64,000 nt of DNA, taken from positions 7,895,501 through 7,959,500 of the forward strand of contig JAQISU010000057.1 in NCBI GenBank assembly GCA_029339505.1, read 5' to 3'. This document shows, one piece after another, positions 1 to 12,049 of the stretch. The stretch is from Unio delphinus. Its lineage: Eukaryota > Mollusca > Bivalvia > Unionida > Unionidae. The notes below the pieces were generated by a model that was not told the DNA's origin, did no database searches, and worked only from the letters and a program-made list of their open reading frames with translations. The position numbers were made by a program, and so were the translations under genes. The first letter of the stretch is position 1. Each line of letters opens with the position of its first letter.

Positions 1-114
1 GTGAATCCAATCACGAGTGGGATCAAGACCCTGCCGCATTTAATAATCCGAGGAGTTGCAAGAACTCTCTCGCTGAAATGCACATCCTGTTGGAAACGGA
101 CTCTATGAGTTCGA

Positions 115-1033
115 CTATTCGGATGATCGCAAACACGAGGAAGAGTTACCATATTCAAATCGGTGAGAAACTCCACACCCAAATGGACCAAAACTCTGGG
201 CTGGACAGAGATCGGACTTTATCCTGTTCACGAAAAAGCCTATATGATGTAAAAGTGATATAGATCGTTTCTGCCTTTGAGCAGAGTAGTACTTAACATA
301 TGTTTCTGGAGGTTGTCGTCCAAGTATACTGCCGTCACTATAGATGAAGTCGAGCGGAACAGGGTGTCGATGCAATCCATAACCTTGGTACAAGCCCAAG
401 GGCTGATGTTGAGGCCAAAAGGTATGACCTGGAACTGATAAACCATGTCCCGACAAGCACAACGGAGAAATGTCCGTGACTCGGTGGATAGGGACGTGAA
501 AATATGCGTCTGTCATATCTAGACTAACAGCATACATGTCGGATGGATTGATCACGCCATCACCACATTGAATTTCAGGGATAAAATGTATTGGTTGAGG
601 CGGCTCAGGTCGATGTATGGCCTCTGGATAAGAAACAGCCATGAATAAAACCCCAGCTATTGCAGGTTTTTTTTATTTTTTATTTTTTTTTTTTTTTATA
701 TAAAGGCTTCCTTCTCCCGATCCGACGGTACATCCATGAAGAGGGGAGAGGAGGACAGGGGAGGGGATGGATAAATGAAGTCCAAAGTCCCTCCGAAATG
801 ACCTGAATCACCCAAATGTTCAAAGGTAATAAAGCGGTCCAGTGGTCCTGAAATTGCAGGAGGTGGCTGCCCAAAGGAAGGCAGTCCGCTGACGGTGGGC
901 AGGGTATGTCAACATCTAGAGTTAGGAGGCTTGAAGGCGGAGAAACTTGGGTTCTTGCCGCCTCTGTATGGTTGCCTCCTAGCTTGATTAGACTGTTGGC
1001 TCCCAGCATTGGGTTGGGATCTATACTACACAT
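115..1033 (-). pseudogene. DIRS-type reverse transcriptase fragment
   Basis: This is decayed RT coding on the minus strand of DIRS copy 1. The upstream part (680-1033) contains LQFQDHWTALLPLNIWVIQV, the block that precedes the RT fingers in DIRS elements. The motif A block DMTDAYFHVPI sits near 500-540. The motif B to C stretch, FGLNISPWACTKVMDCID through VYLDD, is in another frame at 240-446. A poly-T tract at 669-697 breaks the frame. At least three frames are needed to read through, so no functional enzyme is made. Confidence 0.8.
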
Positions 1034-3349
1034 TTGATTATAAGGATCCCTTTTTCCCTGGTCCGCCTGTCATCCCTCTGCTGTGTCAAGGGATGATTGT
1101 TTTTGAAACGCCAGCGAAAGCTGGGCGACGAGTTGGAGGGGCAGTTCCTGAGCTGCCTGCCTCCGCACTTTTTCAATTTTCCCCCAAAGAGTAAAGGTGA
1201 CCCAAATGGAGACATCCGTAAAGTCCGAGTAGGTTGGGGCTTGAGCGACGTGGACGACCTACATGCGTCATGTCGTATCAGGTCGAAGTTGGCATTGGCC
1301 ATGGAATGGTGAGCTGCCCTGTTAATAACTCTAGCACCAGTGTGGTCATTGCTGGATTTGCCTAGGGAGTCGGAAAAATGGCTAGTGAAGCCAAGTCTAA
1401 CATTGAAGACATAGCGACTACGTTTCAGACTAGCTTTGACGTGGCATTGGAGATCAGTACTGAAGGCATCTGATTGAGTTTCATACCAGCTACACTAGAA
1501 CGTCGCTGGAAGTTAGCTTCCTGAATTTTTTACCGACTGGGAAAGAAGCAGGAAGGACATCGTCTCTTCCTCCCATTCAAGATCTACAGATGCCTTAACT
1601 TTGTAGTCTTGAGTGGCAGTAGGAGGTGTTGGGCATTCTGAAGTTCCCAACAACCTATAAATTTAATTTTTTTTAATTTTTTTTTATTTTTTCCCCTGCG
1701 GCCTTGGAGCTAAGCTCAGTCTGTTCCATGATCGGATCTGTGTACGGCTGAAAGTGTTTTGTCACACTCACTGTGTGCTGAGTCGTGTTCTGGTCAACTC
1801 TGGCATCCACTCGCAGCTCAATTGTCAATTTTTTTTTTATATATATTTCTTTTTAAAAAATCTTCTCCGTAATGCTTGTGCAGTGCAGCAAGCACTGCGC
1901 GCACATCTACCATTCACTCAGAGGGAAATTTGGTTCTGGTACAGCTTGCATATCTGTATAGCATACCAGGTGACACAGATGACGCAATTCCACCATAATT
2001 GACACTTTCACTAATTCTCCCTTGTGGAGAAGCCGTGAACATATGGGCGGCCGGCACTGTCAGGCTGGTTTGTCTGGCGAATGATCGGCTTGAATGTCGG
2101 CGACGGTCCGGCTATCACAGGTACCGGCTGCTCCAAAGGCCTGGCTTTACGGACAGATTTCTCACTAAAATCTCCATATAGTATTGGTATGTTGCCGGTG
2201 GTACGGCTTGATGGACGGATGTGTCACTAAAATCCCCGTAAATCATAGTTGGTCGGCCCGCTTGAGCAATAAGGTCCCCATACTGGGACAGCACTGCCGG
2301 CTGGTTTGTCTGGCGTGTGGTTCGCCGGAATGTCGGTGACGGTCCGTCTATCACCGGTACCAGCTACTGCCATGGCTTGGCTGGACGGATAGATTTCTCA
2401 TTAAAATCTCCGTCATAGTATTGGCATGTTGCCGGCGGTACAGCTTGACGGGCAGATTTGTCACTAAAATCCTCGTAAATCATAATTGGTCGGACCGTGT
2501 TAGCAATACGATGGGACAGCTGGACGGCCGGTGATGGCTGGACTGCCGGTGCTTAGATGGCAAGATTGCATAATGAAATGGATTCGATGGAACCGGTAAA
2601 AACCCCATGCATCCTGACTTACAGGCCCGAAAGCCATGCTCGGACATGCGGGGGGACTTATGCCCACTGGGCAGCCTAAAATTGGGGGAACACTCCCCAA
2701 ATGTACCCAACAACGCATCTGTTCAAAGGCGGACTGTTGTACCAGTCAACATCATTTTCCTCCATTGCCAACACCCACCCTTTTTGCCGTTCATGCATTT
2801 GTTGTCGACATTTCTACTGAAACGACAAAAGAAGAGAGACAAAGCACAAATTAACAATTCAGCATGTTATTAAATCAATAATACCATAACCATTACTAAC
2901 GGAGTAAGCAAAATTATTTTGTGTCGTGTTAACTCGTAATGACAACACAAGTACCACCATTAGCGTGTTGCAATGGGTCGTTCAAAGACGAAGTCTACTG
3001 AAACGACAAAAGAAGATAAACAAAACACAAATTAGCAATTCAGCATGTTATTAATTCGCTATTACCATAACCGTTACTAACGGAGTAAGCGAAATTATTC
3101 AGTGACGCGTGAACTCGTAATGACAACACAAGTACCACAATTAGCGTGCTCTGTCCACGTTGCAACCTGGTCATCCCATAAAGGTGATAAAGTCACTCAA
3201 AATTTGAAAATATTATAAAATAATGTATACAACCTGTAGAGGAATGATTATCCAACACAATAATTCCAAATTTAACTTCGGATGGTCCGAATTTACACTA
3301 ATATGGCTTGGATTCATTGGAGGTCTAATTGTACGTGTTTACACAGTAC

Positions 3350-3537
3350 AGCGAAGCTTAAAAACTGGCGACACCTAGTGGTTGGCAAGGGGAGGTAAGG
3401 GGCAAGAGTTATTGCCCTCTGTCTATATGACATAGACAGAAAAGACAAATTTTCGTCTTTTGGTAGGGCTGGATTCGCGAGGTAGCAGACTTATATACCT
3501 AAAGTAATGTGATCGGGGAATGTATTCAAAGGAGAAA
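3350..3537 (-). repeat. DIRS terminal inverted repeat, copy 1
   Basis: About 188 bp ending in AAGGAGAAA, matching 28551-28739 and, in inverted form, 22196-22384. It contains the same palindrome-rich segment, with GTCTATATGACATAGAC followed by an AAATTTTCGTCTTTT block. Confidence 0.8.
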
Positions 3538-5738
3538 AATCTAATGATAATCATTAATGAAAGCTGGAGACACTGCCCTTTAAAAATAATAACCAAAAGT
3601 TAACATCAGCTGGACATTAAAAAAGGTTAGAACTACCTCTTTCAATGTTCATTTGCAGGTGAAACAAACAAGATTGTACTTCTGATTCCTTGACAAGCTA
3701 AAGGCTATATAATTTCTTACAGCTTACAGTTAGACTTTCAAAGCAAATAAGCACTTCTTAATGTATCTCTCATAACTGCAGTCAATTTAAATCATATACA
3801 TTATTCTAGTTCTAGTAACCAGTCAACAACAATTATATTCAGTATAATAAGCAATACACAAACCTCATTAATTGGGATCATAATAATACATCTGAAACTT
3901 GTGGTCTGAAGATTTTAAGTGTGAATTTAATTTCAAACATAATCCAAACTGGAGATGTAAAAGTTTATGATCTGTGCAAAAACACCATAACTACCTACAT
4001 TTTACAGTGATTCTTCAATATGCTTATGATTTTTTTAAAAAAATATCAAAAGAAATTAACCCAACCTGAGCACAGCATTATATTAAAATAGTAACCTGAC
4101 CTGAGTGAGCAGCGAAGTATTTTCAGTTTGCATAAAATCTGAGAAAACCACCCTTCAGTATAAAAATTAATACACCTCTGTAAAATTGGTTGTTAAACTG
4201 AAATCAACGCTAATCTGTTATTTACAAATTTGATACAAGTAGCACTGTAGTTACCTGCTTGCCTTGTATCTTTGCAATCCTGGGTTTGAGTCCCAAATAA
4301 ATAGTCACAAATCAATTTAACAGACTACCAGTGGTTAGTAAACATCTTTGCATGTGACTGTATGTAATATACTGTGATAGTTATTTTCATTGGGCTCAAT
4401 TTTTTTACTTTAATTGTAAAAGAAAATAAATAATTTTCATGGGTTTGAGGTTTTGCCTGTCAAAAGTGATCATATTAATAGGTTCATAATTTTGTGGTAT
4501 AACCTCTACAAACACTCAAAAAATAGCAGTCACTTGAATATTTAAAAAAATACTACCATACTATGAGCGAAACTGACTAATTTCATGTTTATGCCCCCTC
4601 ACACACACACAAGAGGTATAAGCATAATTATTGCTGTAATAGGTGGTAAAACTTATATTTGAAGAAATCTGTTTTCTTGGAAATGGGTCATATACAATTG
4701 CTATAAATAGCAAATAAGGAAAGTACTTATGCTAATCTTATGCATCAGTCATCTTGTAAAGAATATTCTCGAATCTATGAGTCGAATTCAAGAGAGGATA
4801 ATAAAAATGACAAAACAACATTTTATTACTTTATTTTTTTATTTGTTTGCAGCAAATATATTATGCTTCCTTCTTTTCTTAACAAGTCTGTAAAATAAAC
4901 ACCTTAGTACATGAGCTATATACAAATAATCCCATATATTCACTTGTCTTTTTCTCCAATGGACACAACCTGTTGATATGCCAGTCCAGCTCTTTTTGTG
5001 GCTTTGGCAAAGATTCATTTAGCCTTCCTTTTTGTCAACACTGACCTTTTTGGCTCAATGTGCAATTGTTTCTTTCCCTTCTCAATGACAGCCTTTTTCT
5101 TTTCAAGCTGGTGCTTGTATTGGCGACATGCAGTGTGCATATTCTGACAGAAGACTACATCTGTTCTCTCATACAAGAAATCTTTCTTTTTATAGCAATT
5201 ACAGCGTGACCCCACTACAACAAGGTAATTGGGAGCCATAAAACCCGACCGTGTAATAGACCAAACCGTGTTACAAGTGACCAGGTCAGTTAGCTGAAGA
5301 AAATGGTGAATGTACACACAAAAAAAAGTTGCGGGTGGGGTGGGGTGGGGTGTGGTAAGTAATGAATGCTGATTCCAACTGAATGGATAATTGCAGCACA
5401 CATGACAATGAATGAAAGACTAAAAATATTTCTTTGGTTTTAAGCAAGCTGGACTTGTTTGTTTAATTTGAATCCGCAGTTTGGGAATTTTTATCTGTCA
5501 ATGCTAATGTTTTATTACCTGATTTCAGTATTAACCTTGATTTATCAAGTACTAGCAGTATTAATTGTCTTTAAGAATGAAACACTGTAAGAAAAGGTCC
5601 ATTGTGGAATTTATTTTCACTGTGCCTTGAAATTCATGGTTGAGGCAACAATGAAAACCTCAAAAATCGATTCTCCACAAAAATGTCTGATATTACAGAT
5701 AGTTTTAAGAATTTGTTCTGCACATAACATAAATAGAA
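3538..5738. other. RARS2 intron, no recognised feature except a weak ORF
   Basis: AT-rich intronic DNA. The only coding-like signal is a minus-strand frame ending at 5015 (listed separately). Nothing else could be assigned. Confidence 0.6.
5015..5202 (-). pseudogene. unknown lysine-rich C-terminal coding remnant
   Basis: A minus-strand frame reads CNCYKKKDFLYERT, then a basic stretch with KHQLEKKKAVIEKGKKQLH, and stops at 5015. An AATAAA lies about 180 bp downstream (near 4830, minus strand). The sequence just upstream (5200-5290) contains a GTAGTGGGGTCACGCTGTAA-like string that recalls pogo-type termini, so this may be a transposase or captured-exon relic rather than a host gene. I do not recognise the protein. 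It sits in a RARS2 intron in the same orientation. Confidence 0.3.
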
Positions 5739-5991
5739 GGGGCCCCGAGTTGCCGAGTGGTCTAAAGCGCTCTCTGTTACGGACCACTGCCATCTCACCT
5801 CTATCTGTGTGGGTTTATGTCTCAGATTCAGCAAATGTGGGTATGTGAGTAAACTTGCCAGTAGCTTCTCATGGGTCGGTGGTTCTTTCCAGGGTTTTTC
5901 CCAGGTTCTTCCTCCAATATTAATACTGGCCGCCATGTATAATCTATTTTGTGCTGAAAAACGGTGTTAAACCCTACAACAATGACAACAA
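5739..5991 (+). repeat. tRNA-derived SINE, full-length copy a
   Basis: The 5' head carries a pol III box A-like string, TTGCCGAGTGGTCTAAAGCG. A degenerate box B, a body with GCTTCTCATGGGTCGGTGGT and a 3' end GGTGTTAAACCC followed by a CAACAA-type tail come next. It is flanked by an 11-bp target duplication, ACATAAATAGA (5727-5737 and 5992-6002). At least five relatives occur in this window. Confidence 0.85.
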
Positions 5992-6034
5992 CATAAATAG
6001 AGTTCAACCTTAATCAAACCTATGTTTCTCCTAC

Positions 6035-6108
6035 CTCATAAACTTTGCTGTAATTTTCTATGCTCATTTCTCTAAACTTCTGCCACAAGTTAAGAAGCTC
6101 TGGATCTC
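6035..6108 (-). CDS. RARS2: RARS2 exon (eighth exon seen)
   Basis: The acceptor is a poly-T tract plus CAG/GAGATCC and the donor is TATGAG/GTAGGAG. It encodes DPELLNLWQKFREMSIENY and a few more residues, matching the LWQKFRDLSIEEY region that follows the HIGH domain in mitochondrial arginyl-tRNA synthetase. The incoming phase (two bases completing a G codon) matches the exon at 10688-10796. The exon ends in phase 0. The next exons would lie to the left of this window, beyond the DIRS copy. Confidence 0.88.
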
Positions 6109-7051
6109 CTGACCAAGAGAGAAAAAAAAAACAGAAACCAATGTTAAATTATGATAATTGTGTCATTCTACATGTAAATTTTATATATTGTGCATTAAAA
6201 CCTTTGATACAACCCACCACCACCACCACAAATTAGTACCTTACATGGTAGAAATACACAACTTATAAAACGATAAATAAAGGAAAACCTAACATGGCAG
6301 AAATAACAATTTCTGAGCTCTAAGCGATACCATAAAAATAGCAAAAACTGACCACAGCAGAGACCTACTAAAGCACATCTACTGTACACCAGCAGACTCG
6401 CTCATTAATCTAGACAAACTGCAAACAACATAGTCCTTGTTCTGTCATTGTGAAATGTGCCAGTAGATCAAGGTCTGTGTTGTTTGTTCTACTGATTACT
6501 CCTAACAAACTGCATGGTCTCTAATCTGCCATGTCACATAATGTGTTGGCAGATCTGGGTCTGTGCTGTTTGCAGTAGGGCTTGACTTATAATTGAGTAT
6601 ATATGGTATAACACTGGTTCTTTTTCTTAAATTTCCAACCATTTGTATTCTCTATATAACTGCCACCTGTGTATTAATGGCCTGTATATTAATGATCCAG
6701 TTTTGTAGTCACTTAATAGACACCTTTATATCAGGGTTCATACTCAACTATGACTGATAAATTCAAAGACTTTTCCCAAACTTTCAAAGACCATAAACAG
6801 AGATTTCCAAGACCTATTTTTGCTAACATTGTGTATACAGGTTATAAGAGAAAACAACGAATGCCAAATACCACAATATTTTTTACTGATTAAAGTCAAA
6901 CTATACTTAATTGCCTAAAATTGCATTATAATGATCTAGAAAATAGGTTAACATTTGTTAGTTTTTTTCTCCAGAAATATGTAACATACGTGTCAGATTT
7001 AATACAACATAAATTGTTCTCTTAAAAGACATCAGCACTGCTTTAAATGCA

Positions 7052-7687
7052 TTATTTTATTTGCTTTTTTTTCTCTTCAATCATTTTGGAAAGAGATGCC
7101 ACCACTGTCATCTTTTCCTCTGCTCTTCTCCTAAGAGCATTTGACTCTGTGACAAGCACAATGAGTCCTTTTAATCCTGCCTCTTCTGCTTTCTGTACAG
7201 AGGAAGCATGTAGGCTGGCAATGTCAGCGTCAAGACGCAGCTTTTTGGCTTTAAGTTCTTCCACTTCATCCAAGGCCAACTCCAGTTTCTTTCCTTTTGG
7301 GTTTTTCTTCTCATCCTTCTCCTCTGCTTTCTTCTTATCCAGATAGGCATGGTACTTATGTCTTGCAGAGGAGGCATATGTCATCATTTCATTGCTAATG
7401 ATGATTTCCAAAGGTCCACCAGCTTTTCTCATTGTGTCAATGAATAACCTTTGAGCTCTGAGGCTTTCTCTGCTGAGGTTCTCAACAGATACCTGTTTGT
7501 TGATAGAAAATCCTCTCTCCACTGTTGCCTGCCCATGTGATAACAACAACATTTTCTGGAGAACATTCAAAAGTTCAACATATTCATTTCTTTTGGAAAG
7601 GACAGAATAAAACACTTCATCAAGTCTGTTATCTGTTCTACTGAAGCATTTCAATAGATGATTGTCCGATTGGATAACTTCATCCAC
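7052..7687 (-). pseudogene. hAT transposase C-terminal dimerisation domain fragment
   Basis: The minus-strand open frame contains LLLSHGQATVERGFSINKQV, the signature of the hAT family dimerisation region, followed by a lysine/glutamate-rich coiled coil (AYLDKKKAEEKDEKK and onward) and a C-terminal tail EEKKKQIK. About 210 residues are open. The frame upstream breaks at a 2-bp deletion relative to copy 2 (CTCACATAATT versus CTCACACATAATT, near 7747), and the RNase-H-like catalytic part is absent. This is a non-autonomous relic. Confidence 0.85.
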
Positions 7688-8311
7688 TAATTTTCCGTAC
7701 TGAGTTAATATTAAATCACATCGGGACTCTACTTCTCTTCCTGCCTCACATAATTTTTAGGACCCTACGAAGTTTTGTTTCTCCCTTTTCCTTGTCTGAT
7801 CCTGATTGCATAAGTCCAGGGTCAGCCCAGGACATGTTTTTCCCCATTTTTTGTAATAAACATCTTTAAATTTAGTAATATTTCACGCACTTCAAAGTAC
7901 TGGACAAAACAGGTTCTATATATAGCAACCTGTTTGTTTCGTTGAGGCTTTTTTTATAATTTTTTTTTTTTTTATTACTCGCAATTCAAGAACAAGAACT
8001 CTTGTTTAACTCTAATATAGTGTACGCATGCGCACTTTGAAACTGTTTATCCGTGAATTTAATTTATTACAATGGATGTTTCTGTATTAAATCAAGGAAT
8101 ATTGTTATGTAGAACAAATTTTTCGAAAATTATTTTTGTTCTTCAAACGTGTTAAATAAACCGACGGTAGAAGTAAATTTAAACAGGCCCTCTTTTGCTA
8201 TATCTCCCAAATCATCAAACTATACGATCTTATTTTATACCCGACGAGTAATGAATTACCATTATTTTTTCAAAAACTACCAATTGCTTATACTTCTGCA
8301 TCTTTGTTCCA

Positions 8312-8587
8312 CTAAATGAACATGTAGTTACTAATTTGCAACCTACCTTTGGCATGACTTGTAAGGGCTCCTTCTCCCATTGAAGCCAAGTTGATCGTCT
8401 TTTTACACAGCGTACAAAACGCCTTTCGTTTGCATAACTTATTCTTTTGCAGCCATTCCTTGTACTTCTCTTGTTCAAGCCAGATATCGTTGAAAGAGCA
8501 AAGACCTGGCATTTTTAAACACTGAACTTGCAGACGATGTAAATCGAATGAAGAAATTTTGAATTCTCGAGCGTGTAACTTTCGCAA
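8312..8587 (-). pseudogene. hAT transposase N-terminal BED-like zinc finger fragment
   Basis: The minus-strand frame contains FNDIWLEQEKYKEWLQKN, then CTLCKKTINLASMGEGALTS and an H from TSHAKG, giving a C-x2-C...H pattern expected of the BED-type finger at the start of hAT transposases. It is separated from the C-terminal remnant by about 600 bp of non-coding sequence. Confidence 0.7.
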
Positions 8588-9111
8588 ACTTTCTACGTAG
8601 AATTAGTGTAATTAACATTTTGATTGGCTAAAACTGATGGACTCGTCCAGTCAAATTGAACTATTCGTCAAACGAAAGAAGCCAGGAAAACCAGCTGCAT
8701 CCGAAGCTAACGACCTTGGGCAATTTTATTGGTGACTTCCTTTGATGAAGTGTGTAGCGGCACCGTATTGCTTTGATGAAGAGTGCATGTGTGATTGAAG
8801 TCGCCGCCGCGGCATACTTTGGATGGCCAAACAAAACAAAGCCTCTTTTGTTATTGCGGCGGCAATAAACTGAACGGGTCATAAAAAGAAAGAAACCAGG
8901 ATAACTAGATTACATCTGAATCTAACAACCTCGGATAATTTTATTTGTGATTCTGGAAAGAAATTATTTTTTGGGGGGTTTATTTCAATTTTCAAAGACT
9001 TTCAAAGACCTCAGGGTAATATGCTCGATTTTCCCAAACTTTCAAGGCCTTGAAAACGCTACCTCATTTTTCCCAAACTTTCAAAGACCTTCAAAGACCG
9101 TACGAACCCTG

Positions 9112-9700
9112 TATATCAATGACACATTTTTTTGTTTTTTAAAGGCTTTTTAAAGAAAAATTTCACTGTTAAAAAAAACTGGTGCACAAAGGTCACTAAA
9201 AAAAACTAAACAATTTTTCGCTTGCAAACAGTCTTTAAACAGGGTGTAGAAGAGAATTTATATTAACCAAATAAGGAGATTATAAATAACCTTACTGAAC
9301 AGGTGTCCTAACATCAAGGTGTATGCTAAGAAAGGGTCATCACCACCACATTTCTTTTGGTATGGCTACTGCCTACTCTACAGTAGCAAACAAGAACCAA
9401 TCATATTGACTTTTAAAGAGATTGTGTATTCTGACTGTGACCGATGTCAAGATGCTCTATGTTAAAACTGTATACATTCACAGTCCTAAATTTGGTACAT
9501 CCATGATTGTGCTAGTCATACAGCCCATGTTGACCTCGTAACAGTGGAGCTTTAGTTGTCACAAAAACACAGTTTCTAGTCAAAAATATATTTTAACAGG
9601 TGAACGACATTATAACTAGCTAACAAGACAAACTGATTTGCTGCTGAGACCTCACTTGGATGTCTTGACACATTTAAATGGATTGGTCTATGTTTTGATA
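9112..9700. other. RARS2 intron, no recognised feature
   Basis: Intronic sequence between the hAT copy and a minisatellite; nothing assignable. Confidence 0.6.
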
Positions 9701-9713
9701 CACTGCATGTGGA

Positions 9714-10680
9714 TGAGTGGATGTAGAAACACAACTATAAATCGATAGGCGGATGTAATGATGCAGTGTAATTAATGTAGATTAGTGGATAACTGTGTTG
9801 AGACAGTATATACATGTATGAGTAGATGTATTGATACAGTGCTATTTGATGAGGGTGGAAACTTTGACAGCATACATAAATGGGTGGATGTATTGACACA
9901 ATGTACATGGATAAGTGGATGTGCTGATAGTGTATACGTAAGTGGATGTATTGATACAGTGTTAAATGATGCATGGATGTACTGATACAATATACATGGG
10001 TAAGTGGATTTATTAATACAGTATTCAATGATGTGTGGATGTGTTGATACAGTGTTAAATGATGTGTGGATGTACTGATACAATATACATGGGTAAGTGG
10101 ATGTATTAATAAAGATTTCAGTGATGAGTGGATGTGAAGATACAGTGCATATGGATGATTGCATGTAATGATACGCTGTACAACACTGGGAGGATATATA
10201 GATAAGGGATAAACTAATGGGTGGATGTTGTTGTTCTTGGGTTTAATGCCATTTTTCAGCACATGATAGGCTATACATGGTGGAAGAAAAACCCAAGAAA
10301 ACCCTAGAACGACCAAACCACAAGAAGCTACTGGTAAGCTTTCTCACATAACTACATTGGCCAAACCCGACACTTGAACCCACACAGAAAGAGATGAGAT
10401 GACAGTGATCTTTAACAGTGAGCACTTTAGACCATGCAGCTACTCTAGGCCCCGATGGGTGGATGTACTGATGAAGCATACATGGTTGAGTGGATTTACT
10501 GACAGCGAATATGTGAATGGGTGGCTGTAATGATACAGTAGACAAGGATATGGGGATGCATTGTTAAAGTGTACAAGGATACAAGGATGTGTGGATGTAC
10601 TCATATTGTGAACGTGGATATGTGAACAAAAAGAAGCCATAGTGATACAGTTTACTTTGATGGGTGAATTAATTTTGACA
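9714..10680. repeat. degenerate minisatellite interrupted by a SINE
   Basis: Irregular repeats of the type GTGGATGTACTGATACAGTG fill 9714-10230 and resume at 10452-10680. The gap is a SINE inserted into the array. Open frames on both strands here are artefacts of the repeat. Confidence 0.8.
10231..10456 (-). repeat. tRNA-derived SINE, copy b
   Basis: Reverse-oriented relative of the copy at 5739: TTGTTGTT tail at the left, then TTTAATGCCATTTTTCAGCA, and the tRNA-like head ending in GGCCCCGAT at about 10456. It is inserted inside the flanking minisatellite. Confidence 0.8.
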
Positions 10681-10687
10681 TGTCTAC

Positions 10688-10796
10688 CTTTTTCCATTTT
10701 CCTGTATGCCTCCATTCCAAGTTTATGTGTCTTCTGCTCTACCTGGTTCTTCGATTCCTTTTCCCTTGCAACATCTTGATTGACTTTTACATAAAC
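10688..10796 (-). CDS. RARS2: RARS2 exon (seventh exon seen)
   Basis: The acceptor is TATTCACAG/GTTTATG and the donor is GAAAAAG/GTAGACATG. It encodes VYVKVNQDVAREKESKNQ and on to YRKMEKG, aligned with the VYVQVNKEA segment of RARS2. It starts in phase 0, as the preceding exon requires, and ends with one base of a G codon that the exon at 6035-6108 completes. Its 3' splice site and first bases are duplicated in the adjoining tandem repeat. Confidence 0.88.
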
Positions 10797-11020
10797 CTGT
10801 GAATAATTAGCGACATACTGATTGAATTTTACATAAATCTGAGAATAATTAGCGACATACTGATTGAATTTTACATAAATCTGAGAATAATTAATGACAT
10901 CCTGACTGACTTTTACATAAACCTGTGAATAATTAGCAACATATTGATTGATTTTTACATAAATCTGAGAATAATTAATGACATCATGACTTTTACATAA
11001 ACATGTGAATAATTTTGTCA
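10780..11020. repeat. minisatellite made from a RARS2 splice-acceptor region
   Basis: About five units of roughly 48 bp. Each contains GACTTTTACATAAACCTGTG or a close variant, which on the minus strand is the exon's 3' splice site CAG/GTTTATGTAAAAGTC. The first unit is the real exon boundary at 10796. Confidence 0.85.
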
Positions 11021-11269
11021 GTGAAGTAAATCAATTATTTTACCATTCCTTACATTTAAAATTTTGATTTACAGCTGATGCTAATTTCTTTTTTTCTCTG
11101 AAAATTGTTTAGGTTTGCCAGATGTCTTCTATTAGAAAATACAATCCCATACATGTTACATTTCTAGAACAAAGAAGTTTGTCCCTCATTTCAGACAAGT
11201 CCACTAATAATAAACTTCCTGATAAGTTTCTGAAAGTCCTTATATTCTGAACTTCTTATTATCAGGAAA

Positions 11270-11640
11270 ACTTATATCATAAACTTCATCATTGGTTTTA
11301 GGAAGGCCTTATATCATGAATTTCTTGATTAGTTTCAAGAAGGCCTTATATCATGAATTTTTTGTTACTTTCAGGAAGGCCTTATATCATGAATTTCTTG
11401 ATTAGTTTCAAGAAAGCCTTATATCATGAATTTCTTGAATAGTTTCAGGAAGGCCTTATATAAATAATTTCTTGATTAGTTTCAACAAAGCCTTATATAT
11501 GAATTTCTTGATTAGTTTCAGGAAGGCCTTATATCATGAATTTCTTGAATAGTTTCAGGAAGGCCTTATATAAATAATTTCTTGATTAGTTTCAACAAAG
11601 TCTTATGTCATGAATTTCTTGATAAGTTTCAGGAAGGCAT
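11270..11640. repeat. minisatellite, about 40-bp unit
   Basis: Eight to nine units of the type CTTATATCATGAATTTCTTG followed by ATTAGTTTCAGGAAGG. Intronic. Confidence 0.85.
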
Positions 11641-11974
11641 TAAATCTTATTGAATCTTTTTTATTCTAATAGTGTCTTGGATTCCACAGTAAGCAATACT
11701 GAAGTATTTTATTTTTCCTGTTTAATTGCAACAAAATGGAATCAGGTTTTGCTATAAATCATATTTTGTTCTTCTTAGAAATGTATTCTTCAGCTACCTT
11801 TCCTCTTTTCAAGAGCTGCAATACAACAGAAAGGATCAAATTTTTTATTGCTATTCAGTATATTTTAAAAAAGAACTTTTTTTCAATCAGAACCCAAGAG
11901 TTCTAAATTCCATCTATTTTGGGGACGGTGCAGGAGAAATTACACTAATGAATGTACACAATGCATTTACTGGG

Positions 11975-12049
11975 AGGGGGCCTGAGTGGCCAAGTGGTCT
12001 AAAGCGTTATCCATTATGGATCACTGCCATCTCAGGTCCAACAACAACA
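11975..12049 (+). repeat. tRNA-derived SINE, 75-bp internally deleted copy c
   Basis: Only the tRNA-like head (GAGTGGCCAAGTGGTCTAAA) is present, joined directly to a CAACAACAACA tail. A perfect 12-bp target duplication, GCATTTACTGGG (11963-11974 and 12050-12061), shows it was inserted in this short form. Confidence 0.85.

Larger units (their letters stand above)
1..3537 (-). mobile_element. DIRS-like YR retrotransposon, copy 1 (truncated by window edge)
   Basis: The element reads on the minus strand, with its 5' terminus at about 3537; the rest runs off the left edge. It shares long stretches with the copy at 22106-28739: the terminal repeat, a conserved leader block (3228-3345 matches 28429-28545), a gag-like region and the reverse transcriptase. 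The minus-strand RT region (about 115-1030) shows SLDMTDAYFHVPIH (motif A), VIPFGLNISPWACTKVM (motif B) and YLDD (motif C), the pattern of DIRS1-type reverse transcriptases. Frames shift repeatedly, so the copy is dead. A roughly 240-bp internal duplication (about 2047-2290 and 2290-2530) lies in the gag-like part. Confidence 0.8.
6732..9111 (-). mobile_element. hAT-type DNA transposon, defective copy 1
   Basis: 2,380 bp bounded by CAGGGTTCATAC and its inverted form GTACGAACCCTG, with a 5-bp target duplication TATAT (6727-6731 and 9112-9116). Subterminal repeats of the type CTTTCAAAGACCTTCAAAG crowd both ends. Minus-strand coding remains include a BED-like zinc finger (about 8312-8587) and the hAT C-terminal dimerisation domain (7052-7687). 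The catalytic core between them is missing. The sister copy at 51063-53440 is nearly identical, differing by a few substitutions and small indels. Confidence 0.9.

Noticed and set aside
5739..5820. Possible tRNA-Leu or tRNA-Ser gene (box A GAGTGGTCTAAAGCG)
   Set aside because: No foldable acceptor stem or proper box B; the match continues into a SINE body with tail and target duplications, and several sister copies exist.
9735..10316. 193-codon minus-strand frame rich in His, Ser, Tyr and Thr
   Set aside because: Product of the degenerate minisatellite with a SINE insertion; no independent support.
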